A DNA stretch of 64,000 nt, from positions 1 to 64,000 of the forward strand of contig JAOUOP010000030.1 of the NCBI GenBank assembly GCA_029880325.1, read 5' to 3'. This DNA is from Myxococcales bacterium (GTDB taxonomy: Bacteria; Myxococcota_A; Polyangia; Polyangiales; JAFGIB01). Below, one piece after another: positions 16,562-25,694 of this stretch. Numbering within the stretch: position 1 is the first letter of the stretch; every line of letters begins with the position of its first letter. The notes below the pieces were generated by a model. The model saw nothing but the letters and a program-made list of their open reading frames with translations, was not told the DNA's origin and ran no database searches. Both the position numbers and the translations under genes were made by a program.

Positions 16562-17422
16562 TTGGCCGTGGATGTAAAAGCCAAGACAGATCCCGGGGTG
16601 ACGACCATCGATGCGCGACGCCCGCTGGGAGTCGAGCGGCCGCTGCTGGTCGAGGTGCCCCACGCCGGTCTGGCCGTGCCTGAGGCGGTGCAGGGGGAAC
16701 TGTCGGCGCCCACCGATGCCGTACTCAGGGACGCCGACATTTACGTCGATGCGCTCTTCTCGCGCGCTCCGGAGCTGGGGGCTGCGTTCATGGCCGCCCG
16801 CGTCTCACGCTATGTGGTCGACCTCAACCGTGCCAGCGACGACGTGGATGCCTCCACCGTCTTCGATCATCCGGCGCCGGCCGGGGCCCAGCCGCGGGGC
16901 GTGGTGTGGCGTTCGACCACCGATGGTCGGCCGGTGTTGCGTCGTCCCTTGACGTATGATCAGCTCGTGGAGCGGCTCGGCCGCTACTACGTGCCCTACC
17001 ACCGACACCTGAGGCAGACCCTCACGGACATGCGGGCGCGCTTTGGCTACGCGGTGCTCCTGGCCGGTCATTCGATGCCTTCCATGGGTCGCTCGCTGCA
17101 CAGCGATCCCGGCCACCGCCGCGCCGACATCGTGCCCGGAACGCGCGGTGGCACCACCTGCGATCGCGGCATCATCGAGCTGGTCGACTCTCACTTTCGC
17201 GCGGCCGGTCTCTCTGTAAGTCACGACGATCCCTACAAGGGCGGCTTCACCACGGGGCATTACGGAAGGCCCCGCGAGCACTGGCACGCGATCCAGATCG
17301 AGATCAACCGCGCGCTTTATGTCGACGAGCGCACCTACGAGCCGCGCCAGCCGGGCTTCGACGAGCTGCAGGTCCTGCTCGACTCATTGGTGGTCGAGCT
17401 GGGCCGCTACGCGCCGGCTTGA
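16562..17422 (+). CDS. N-formylglutamate amidohydrolase family protein
   Basis: A zinc-dependent hydrolase-like protein of about 286 residues. LLVEVPHAGLAVPE is the family opening (VPHSG-like), DADIYVDALF and YVVDLNRASDD follow, and LLAGHSMPSMG and WHAIQIEINRALYVDE carry the later conserved His and Glu-Asn-Arg elements. In the Hut pathway the enzyme releases glutamate from N-formylglutamate. No other hut genes are nearby, so the substrate is uncertain. The start is uncertain: TTG at 16562 or GTG at 16568. It is divergent from the kinase gene over about 210 bases that probably hold both promoters. Confidence 0.82.
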   Translation: MAVDVKAKTDPGVTTIDARRPLGVERPLLVEVPHAGLAVPEAVQGELSAPTDAVLRDADIYVDALFSRAPELGAAFMAARVSRYVVDLNRASDDVDASTVFDHPAPAGAQPRGVVWRSTTDGRPVLRRPLTYDQLVERLGRYYVPYHRHLRQTLTDMRARFGYAVLLAGHSMPSMGRSLHSDPGHRRADIVPGTRGGTTCDRGIIELVDSHFRAAGLSVSHDDPYKGGFTTGHYGRPREHWHAIQIEINRALYVDERTYEPRQPGFDELQVLLDSLVVELGRYAPA

Positions 17423-17471
17423 ACTCGCGCGTGACCCGCCGGCTGATCGGCGCGTGCGCATCGGTGAAGGC

Positions 17472-17747
17472 CTACTTGTTGGCGGCCGTGTCGGCGACCA
17501 AGTTGCCGCCCGAGCGCACCTCAAGGCGGTAGCAACTATTGGCTGTTTGGAGAAAGAAGACTTCGTCTCCGACAAGCCGCAGCACGCGCTTGACCGGTGT
17601 GGTGACATATTCGTGCAAGCCATCGGGGAACTCGATGACGACGACAGCGCCGTTACGAGGGGGCCTGATGAGGCGACCGGCAACCACCCGGCCTCCCTTG
17701 CGTCCCAGCTTGCGCAGAACGACATCCACGATAGGAGAAGCTAGCAT
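17472..17747 (-). CDS. Small conserved-looking hypothetical protein
   Basis: A 91-residue protein starting MLASPIVDVVLRKLGRKGG. It is rich in short beta strands (AVVVIEFPDGLHEYVTTP, VGDEVFFLQT) with a basic N-terminal segment. There is no signal peptide or recognised domain. Codon choice on this strand is plausible, and the plus-strand alternative frame has poorer features. It converges with the amidohydrolase gene. Confidence 0.5.
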   Translation of the reverse strand: MLASPIVDVVLRKLGRKGGRVVAGRLIRPPRNGAVVVIEFPDGLHEYVTTPVKRVLRLVGDEVFFLQTANSCYRLEVRSGGNLVADTAANK

Positions 17748-17972
17748 AGGCGCGAGGCCTGGCAAAGCAGGTTAGGTCTTGGGCGATCGAATTTTTCTTG
17801 TGTTCCTGGATTCCAACTTCGCCTGAATCGGTAGCATTCACACATTTGTTTACGCGCCGTGGTTGCGTGCTGTTTTTCTCAAGCGAGCGGTATTGCTGGG
17901 GTTTTGGGGCCAGCGTCAGGGGTGCATGTGGGCCTGGGTGGGCGCACGGTCGGCCCCGCCCGCAAAAGGGTT

Positions 17973-18860
17973 TCAGCGAAGCTCGAATCGCGTAGAGACG
18001 ATCATGCGCGTCGGCTCGAGCGACGTGGCCAGCGCTGCGAGTTTCGGCCCGATGCAGGCCTCGACGGCCTTGGGCGCGATACGCCGGGCTCCCTCGCTGC
18101 GATCGCGGATGCGAACGCCGCCGGCGTGCGCACCCGTGAAGTCCAGCCGCAGTTCACCCCAACCCTTGCCCGGATTGTGGCTGTCGCAGGTCTGAAGCAG
18201 TGACAGGGCCTGCCAGATGTCCCGCTCCAGCTCGCGGTCGCGCGGGCAAGGGAAGGGGCCGCTGCCCTGGGGGACACCCTCGCAGCGCAGGTAGGCCAGC
18301 ATGCCGGGAACCAGGTGTCGTAGGACGCGCTGTGGCGCCTCGGCCGACGCCGCCGCGGAGCGCTGTCCCGGGGACTCGGGGGCGCCCTCGGTCGCGATCT
18401 CGGACCCGGTTCCGGACTCGGACTCGGCGTCGGGTCGCGCTGCGTTGCCGACACCCGCAGCCACGGCGGCCGGCAGCGCCTTGGGAGGCGGCGCAGCCTT
18501 GGGAGGGGGGGCAGCCGCCGGCCCATGGACGGGCTGCGGTTCCGTGGCGGAGGGTTTTGCGGGCCGCTGCGGGCCCACAGGCGCCGCGTGCGCGCCCGAC
18601 TCCGGGGGAGGTTGCACCTGCGGCGCTTCGATGGCCCGCGCCATCGGCTCGGCGAATCCCTGGACCGCAGCCTCGAAGCGGCCATCGGGCGCCTCCGGCG
18701 TGGCGGCGGCCGGCGCCGCCGCGGGATCGGCCGGCCGCGAAAGCGCCTGCGGCGCAAATAGGCCCACCCCGAAGCAGAGCATGGCGATGGTCGCGAGCGC
18801 TGCCGGCGCGGGTCGGTCGGCCGCCGGATTGGGCACTTCGATGCGTGCGCGCGAAGCCAT
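17973..18860 (-). CDS. Membrane-anchored Ala/Pro-rich hypothetical protein
   Basis: The 295-residue protein starts MASRARIEVPNPA. A single membrane helix (ALATIAMLCFGVGLFA, about 22-38) is followed by about 140 residues of Ala/Pro/Glu-rich linker. The C-terminal domain of about 110 residues has two pairs of Cys (YLRCEGVP, FPCPRD, LLQTCDS, VEACIGPK) and ends in a predicted strand (MIVSTRFELR). The layout, inner-membrane anchor then flexible spacer then compact domain, is TonB-like, but no TonB motif is present. The chosen ATG lacks a clear ribosome-binding site; a GTG 12 codons upstream is possible. It is divergent from the methionine/folate gene. Confidence 0.6.
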   Translation of the reverse strand: MASRARIEVPNPAADRPAPAALATIAMLCFGVGLFAPQALSRPADPAAAPAAATPEAPDGRFEAAVQGFAEPMARAIEAPQVQPPPESGAHAAPVGPQRPAKPSATEPQPVHGPAAAPPPKAAPPPKALPAAVAAGVGNAARPDAESESGTGSEIATEGAPESPGQRSAAASAEAPQRVLRHLVPGMLAYLRCEGVPQGSGPFPCPRDRELERDIWQALSLLQTCDSHNPGKGWGELRLDFTGAHAGGVRIRDRSEGARRIAPKAVEACIGPKLAALATSLEPTRMIVSTRFELR

Positions 18861-18953
18861 GGTTGTTGAATAGCGGAAGCCGTCGGCCACGGCCACCCTT
18901 CAGCGCCTCGCCCTTGACCCCCGCTGCGCCCGGGGCGCAAGCTTCGGAACTCC

Positions 18954-20824
<1,871 letters not shown>

Positions 20825-20828
<4 letters not shown>

Positions 20829-21631
20829 GGCTTGTGTGGTTTCTGTCGCTGGCGTTGTGCGCCTGCGGTGGTGTGCCCCGGCCGCGCTACGCCCACAGCG
20901 ATCCGTTGGCGCTTCTGGTCCAGCATCGCGAGGCACGCAGCCAGGTAATGGCGATTCGGGCCGAAGCCAAGGTCGACCAGCGCGCCGAGCGCGGGCGCAT
21001 CAAAGGCCGCGTGCTGATGTTCGTACAGCGTCCGGGACGCCTGCGCTTCGACGCCATGACGCAATTTGGACCCGTCGCGATCCTGACCAGCGACGCTACG
21101 CACTTCGCCTACAGCGACCTGCGCGAAAAACGCTTTCTGCACGGAGCCACCTGTCGAAAGAACATCGCGCGCATGTTGGGCGTGCCGCTGTCAGTGCAGG
21201 AGGCCACCGAGCTGTTGCTCGGCGGTAGTGCTGCCATGGAGCACGCGCGCGCCGAGCTGCGCTGGCATGACGAGGGCTTCTACCGCGTCGAACTCTTGGC
21301 CAAGGACGGCCGCAGCCAGCAGATCGACCTGGGGGTTCACGATGCCGATCTCGAGCTGCCCGCCGACCGCCAGCGCCTGCGGCTTTTGGCCTCGCGCGTG
21401 CGCGACGCGAGGGGCACGACCATCTGGAGCGCCCGCTACGACGACTACCGGATGCTCGAGGGTGAGGTCGCTGTCGAAATGCCTTTCGAGGTGCAGATCG
21501 AGCAGCCCGGCCGCGGCAGCGACACCCTGATCCGCTTCAAGGAGGTGGCCCTAGACGCCGACGTGCCTGACGCGGCGTTCACCCAGCAGGCCGCGCCCGG
21601 CATGGTCGTCGAGGAGGCTGCCTGTGACTGA
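20825..21631 (+). CDS. LolB/DUF4292-like lipoprotein
   Basis: The 268-residue protein begins with a signal peptide and lipobox SLALC (Cys near residue 12). After it, RAEAKVDQRAERGRIKGRVLMFVQRPGRLRFDAM is an antiparallel beta pattern like the LolA/LolB and DUF4292 half-barrel. Those folds carry lipids or lipoproteins, so an outer-membrane lipid or lipoprotein role is possible but unproven. It overlaps the upstream HMT-MTHFR fusion (ATGA) and the downstream agmatinase-like gene, so the three are cotranscribed despite unrelated functions. Confidence 0.75.
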
Positions 21632-22607
21632 CGGGCCACCAGATGCGTCCGATAAAGCGCCCGAAAGGCCCGAGCAGGCCTTCAAACCCCGCTCGACACG
21701 CGAGGTGCCGCGCTTTGCCGGGGCCAGCTCCTTCCTCCGGCTGCCCTTCCACGACGACCCGCGCGACGTGGATGTGTTGATCTGCGGTGCCCCCTTCGAC
21801 GGCGCCACCACCTACCGGCCCGGCGCCCGCTTTGGCCCGCGCGCTGTGCGCGAGGCCAGCGCCCTGACCCGCGGCTACCACCCTGCGAGCGGCGTCGATC
21901 TCTTCGAGCGCCTGCGCTGCGCTGACGGCGGCGACATCCTGTGCGTGCCGATGGAAATCGAGCGAACGCTCGAAAATATCCGGGCGCGCGTGGCCGAGGT
22001 GCTCGCGGCCGGTGCCGTGCCGGCGCTGGTGGGAGGTGACCACAGCATCAGCCTGGGGGCGCTTCGGGCCGTGGCCGCGCACCATGGGCCGGTGGGACTG
22101 GTCCACATCGACGCACACGCCGATACCTTTGGGCCCGCCTGGGGGGTCGACCTGCACCATGGCACGGTCTTTCGCCACGCCCAGCAGGAGGGGCTGCTCA
22201 GACAGGGGGGCGTGCTGCAGCTCGCCATCCGGGGCCCCCTGACCTCGGCGTCGGACCTGGATTTCGCCCACGCGGCGGGCTTCGAGCTGCTGATGATCGA
22301 CGCGATCAAGCGCGATCTTGCGAAGGTGGAGGCCCGGTTGGCGCGTGCCGCCGCCTCGGGCCCGCTCTATCTCAGTTTCGACATCGACGCGGTCGACCCG
22401 GCCTACGCCCCCGGCACAGGCACCCCGGTACCCGGCGGGCTGACCAGCTACGAGGCGCTGTGCCTGGTGCGGGCGCTTGCGGGCGCCCAGCTGGTCGGTC
22501 TCGACCTGGTGGAGATCTCCCCCGAACGCGATCCGGGCGGCCAGACGGCCCTGCTGGGAGCGAGCCTGCTGGCCGAGGCACTCTCGGTGTTGGCGGCCTC
22601 ACGCTGA
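21624..22607 (+). CDS. speB: Agmatinase/arginase family ureohydrolase
   Basis: A manganese enzyme that releases urea from a guanidino substrate. The metal-binding motifs are intact: GGDHSISLG, VHIDAHADTFG and SFDIDAVDPAYAPGTGTPVPGG. The 327 residues and FDGATTYRPGARFGPRAVREAS near residue 55 fit agmatinases rather than arginases. Related guanidinobutyrase and guanidinopropionase cannot be excluded from sequence. The start is GTG and overlaps the upstream lipoprotein gene by 8 bases. Confidence 0.85.
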   Translation: MTDGPPDASDKAPERPEQAFKPRSTREVPRFAGASSFLRLPFHDDPRDVDVLICGAPFDGATTYRPGARFGPRAVREASALTRGYHPASGVDLFERLRCADGGDILCVPMEIERTLENIRARVAEVLAAGAVPALVGGDHSISLGALRAVAAHHGPVGLVHIDAHADTFGPAWGVDLHHGTVFRHAQQEGLLRQGGVLQLAIRGPLTSASDLDFAHAAGFELLMIDAIKRDLAKVEARLARAAASGPLYLSFDIDAVDPAYAPGTGTPVPGGLTSYEALCLVRALAGAQLVGLDLVEISPERDPGGQTALLGASLLAEALSVLAASR

Positions 22608-22728
22608 GGATCGAAGCGCACAGCAGATGATAGACGAGCCAAATTCGAGGGGTTTTCTATTGCTCTGTGGCGTGGCGCCCGGTAAACAGAGCGCCGTGCC
22701 GAGGCGTGGCCGTTCAGGGTCGACCTAC

Positions 22729-23562
22729 ATGTGGTGGATCCTGTCGCGATCGTGCATGATCGCGTGCCTGCTCGCCCCGCCCACGGCCCTCGGCCTCGGA
22801 TCCGGTTGTGGAGGCGCCGGGGCGTCTGCCCGAGATGCGGATCGTTCGATGAAGCAATACGAGTTGGCGATAGGGTTGCGCGGCGAGGGCAATACGCCCG
22901 GTGCGCTGCAGGCCCTTTATCGCGCCATCGAGCTGGATTCGGAAAACAGCAAGGCCCATCTGCTGCTGGCGACCTTCTTTCTGCTCGAGCGTGACGACAA
23001 CCCGCCCCATCACGACGCCGAGGCCGAAAAGCACTTCCGCGAGGCCCTGCGCATCCAGGAGTCGGAGCAGGCTCGGCCCGAGTCCATTATCGCCTCCGAC
23101 GCCCGCAACGGCTTGGGCGTGCTCTACATCCACCAGCAGCGCTACGACGAAGCGATCGTCGAGCTCAAGGCCGCCGTCGCCGACCTCTTCAATCGCCAGA
23201 CCTTCATGGCCTGGGGCAATCTGGGCTGGGCTTACTACGAAAAGGGCGACTACAAGGCCGCCGTCGATGCCCTCGAGCGCTCGGTCAAGCAGCATCCGCG
23301 CTTTTGCGTGGGCTTCTTTCGGCTCGGCCGCACGCTGCTGAAGACCGAGAGCTTCGAGCGCGCCGAGGAGGCGCTGACGCGGGCGCTGGAAGTCGACCAG
23401 CGCTGCGAATCCTTTCAGGACGCCTGGCACCTGCGCGGCGAGGCGCGCATGAAGCTCGGAAACCGCGAGGACGCCCGCGGCGACTTCGAGCGCTGCGTCG
23501 AGCTGGACGCCAAGAACGAGGCCGGGCAGGCCTGCACGCGCTACCTGGAGGCGACTTTCTGA
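22729..23562 (+). CDS. TPR lipoprotein, PilF/PilW/Tgl-like
   Basis: The 277-residue protein starts MWWILSRSCMIA and has a signal peptide ending LGLGSGC, a plausible lipobox. An in-frame ATG at 22627 is a possible earlier start but places the signal sequence internally. About six TPR units follow (for example GNTPGALQALYRAIELDSENSKAHL and AWGNLGWAYYEKGDYKAAVDAL). Architecture matches PilF/PilW and myxobacterial Tgl, the outer-membrane lipoprotein needed to assemble the type IV pilus secretin PilQ. No other pil genes are present in the window. The stop overlaps the next start (TGATG). Confidence 0.8.
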   Translation: MWWILSRSCMIACLLAPPTALGLGSGCGGAGASARDADRSMKQYELAIGLRGEGNTPGALQALYRAIELDSENSKAHLLLATFFLLERDDNPPHHDAEAEKHFREALRIQESEQARPESIIASDARNGLGVLYIHQQRYDEAIVELKAAVADLFNRQTFMAWGNLGWAYYEKGDYKAAVDALERSVKQHPRFCVGFFRLGRTLLKTESFERAEEALTRALEVDQRCESFQDAWHLRGEARMKLGNREDARGDFERCVELDAKNEAGQACTRYLEATF

Positions 23563-24101
23563 TGCGGCCGCTGCACACCGATGGCGGCGACGTGCCGTCC
23601 CATGGAACGCCGGTTGGGAACTCGGTCGGTAGTTACCTCCGGCGCGAGCGTGAGCGGAAGCACATCTCGGTGGCGGAGCTGTCGCAGACCACGCGCATCC
23701 CGGTGAGCGTGCTGCTGCAGATCGAGGAGGACCGCCGCGAGGAGCTGCCCGCCGATGTCTTCGTGCGCGGCTTCCTGAGGGCCTATTCGCGGGCTCTGGG
23801 ACTGGACGAGGAGCACGTGCTCGCGCGCTACGGTCGCACCGAGGTCAGCGACGCGCCGCCTTCGCTGCCCGTGGTCTACCCCCCTGACTCGGGGCGTCGC
23901 TTTGGCATCGCCATTGCGCTGTTCATCCTGCTGATCCTCTTTACGCTCGCGCTGTCGATCGTGTTGCGGCCGCGCCATCGCGACACGCCGGTCGAGCTTT
24001 CCCAAGGGCGGTCTCCGTGCGCGGTCGAAGTGACGTCAGCGAAGCACTCCTCTTGCGCAGCGTCGACTACCGCGACGCCGACCGCATCGTCACGCTGCTG
24101 A
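23562..24101 (+). CDS. RodZ-like HTH membrane protein
   Basis: The 179-residue protein has an N-terminal Xre-type HTH_25 domain (about 20-85; GSYLRRERERKHISVAELSQTTRIPVSVLLQIE, then ADVFVRGFLRAYSRALGLD). A membrane helix follows (about 108-131). This is the RodZ-like layout but without the periplasmic DUF4115 domain. The last 28 residues overlap recO by 85 bases in another frame and look low-complexity (CAASTTATPTASSRC), so the useful part probably ends near the stretch RHRDTPVELS. It is translationally coupled to the Tgl-like gene. Confidence 0.75.
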   Translation: MRPLHTDGGDVPSHGTPVGNSVGSYLRRERERKHISVAELSQTTRIPVSVLLQIEEDRREELPADVFVRGFLRAYSRALGLDEEHVLARYGRTEVSDAPPSLPVVYPPDSGRRFGIAIALFILLILFTLALSIVLRPRHRDTPVELSQGRSPCAVEVTSAKHSSCAASTTATPTASSRC

Positions 24102-24799
24102 CGGCCCGGCACGGCAAGCTCGCTTTCATCGCGCGCGGTGCCCGGCGCAGCAAGAAGCGCTTCGGCGGTGCGCTGCAGCCTTTCGCTGTGCTCGGGGTCG
24201 AGGTCACACTGCGGGGCTCGCAGCTCGGCACCCTGCTGCGGGCCGAGGTCTCGCGCGCCTTCCCCACACTGCTGGGCGATCTGGATCGCCTGGCGGTGGG
24301 CTACGCAATGCTCGAGCTTTTGGCCGAACTCAGCCCCGAGCGCCAGGCCGACGCCGGGATCTTCGCGCTGGCGTTGGAGGCGCTGGCAGCGCTCGATGCG
24401 GCCGAACTCTCGCCGCTACCGCTCTTGCTCGCCTTCGAGCTGCGCCTTGTCGCGCTGGCCGGCTTTGCGCCCAACCTGCAGAGCTGCGGCGGCTGCGGCA
24501 AGCGCCCGGGCCCGGAGCAGGCCGCGCTCTTCGATCCGCGCAGGGGCCATCTGGTGTGTCGCGACTGCGGTGGCGCCCGCGAGCGGCTCTCGGCGCGTGC
24601 GCGCGGGGCGCTCGGGGCCGCGCTGGCCCAGGACTGGAAGCCCCTGCTCTTGGCCGACTGGGCCGGGCCGGGGGAGTTGACGAGCCTTCGCCAGGCGATC
24701 GAGCGCTTCGTCGAGCACCGTATCGGCAAGTCCCTGAAGTCCCTGCCCTGGTCGCCATCGGAGGCGCAGGCCAACGAGGAGCCATGTGATGAAGGATGA
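24017..24799 (+). CDS. recO: DNA repair protein RecO
   Basis: RecO loads RecA onto SSB-coated DNA in the RecFOR pathway. The N-terminal OB fold contains EALLLRSVDYRDADRIVTLLT and ARGARRSKKRFGGALQPF. The C-terminal part has a four-Cys zinc site (CGGCGKRPG and CRDCGG), present in many RecO proteins. The start is GTG at 24017; the first motif begins about 8 residues later, so the large 85-base overlap with the HTH gene cannot be removed by moving this start far. At 260 residues the length is normal. It overlaps the DUF971 gene downstream. Confidence 0.93.
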   Translation: MRGRSDVSEALLLRSVDYRDADRIVTLLTARHGKLAFIARGARRSKKRFGGALQPFAVLGVEVTLRGSQLGTLLRAEVSRAFPTLLGDLDRLAVGYAMLELLAELSPERQADAGIFALALEALAALDAAELSPLPLLLAFELRLVALAGFAPNLQSCGGCGKRPGPEQAALFDPRRGHLVCRDCGGARERLSARARGALGAALAQDWKPLLLADWAGPGELTSLRQAIERFVEHRIGKSLKSLPWSPSEAQANEEPCDEG

Positions 24800-25139
24800 C
24801 GATCAATTCGAACTGGTCGAGGTGCACGCACCGCGCGGCGCAGAGCATATGACCGCCGTCTTCGCCGACGAACATCGGGTCGAGCTGCCGCATCGGGTAT
24901 TGCGAGGCTTCTGTCCCTGTGCCGGTTGCCAAGGTCATGACGCCGGCTGCCGTTTCGTCGAGGGCGGCGACCTCACGTTGTCGGAGGTAATCGAGGTGGG
25001 CAACTATGCGCTGCGACTGACATGGGGGGATGGGCACTCCACGGGCATCTACAGCTTTCGCTACCTGCGCGCCCTATGCGCCTGCGTCCACTGTTGTTCA
25101 GGTGATCCCACCGCACGCACTTTCGAACGCCGGCCGTGA
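24786..25139 (+). CDS. DUF971 (gamma-butyrobetaine hydroxylase-like N-terminal) protein
   Basis: The 117-residue protein has the DUF971 signature WGDGHSTGIYSFRYLRALC, and the Cys set FCPCAGCQGHDAGC that is likely to bind a metal. In eukaryotes and some bacteria the domain precedes a 2-oxoglutarate oxygenase; here it stands alone. Stand-alone members are linked to Fe-S cluster handling in some bacteria, which is only a suggestion here. The start is GTG, overlapping recO by 14 bases. Confidence 0.8.
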   Translation: MMKDDDQFELVEVHAPRGAEHMTAVFADEHRVELPHRVLRGFCPCAGCQGHDAGCRFVEGGDLTLSEVIEVGNYALRLTWGDGHSTGIYSFRYLRALCACVHCCSGDPTARTFERRP

Positions 25140-25244
25140 CAGCGGGCGATCGCAAGCGCGTCGGCCATGGGTTACAATTGCTGGGCTCGAGTCAGCTGCG
25201 CAGCCTGATCCGGCGGCTGCGCGCGCCCAGCCCCCGACCACTGC

Positions 25245-25643
25245 ATGCCCCTGCGCGTTTTGATTGTCGATGACTCCAACGCCATGCGCGCCTTCGTGCG
25301 GGCTGCGCTGGAGGATGACCCGGCGTTACAGGCGCAGGTAGAGGAAGCCGAAAGCGGCTTCGAGGCCCTGCGTGTGCTGCCGCGGCAGACGTTCGATCTG
25401 GTGGTGTTGGACGTGAACATGCCCAACATCAACGGCCTGGAGCTGATCCCTTTCATCCGCAGTAGCGAGCGTCACGCACAGACGCCGCTTTTGATGATCA
25501 GCACCGAGGCATCCGAGCGCGACCGCGAGCGCGCGCTGTCACTGGGGGCCAACCGCTACCTGTCCAAGCCGTTTTCGTCGGAGCAGCTGGTCGACATGAT
25601 TCGCCAGTTGCGCGCCGACGCGGCCGATGCGGGAGGCCCTTGA
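25245..25643 (+). CDS. CheY-like response regulator
   Basis: A single receiver domain of 132 residues. The acidic pair in LIVDDSNAMR, the phospho-acceptor Asp in LVVLDVNMPN, the conserved Thr/Ser in LLMISTEAS and the Lys in YLSKPF are all present. There is no output domain. It is the first gene of the Che cluster, 51 bases before cheA. A second receiver protein sits at the other end of the cluster, so the two may compete for phosphate from CheA. Confidence 0.9.
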   Translation: MPLRVLIVDDSNAMRAFVRAALEDDPALQAQVEEAESGFEALRVLPRQTFDLVVLDVNMPNINGLELIPFIRSSERHAQTPLLMISTEASERDRERALSLGANRYLSKPFSSEQLVDMIRQLRADAADAGGP

Positions 25644-25694
25644 CGCGCTCGCCCACGATCGCGCGCTGGGCCCTTCGGCGCTGACCCCACTGCC

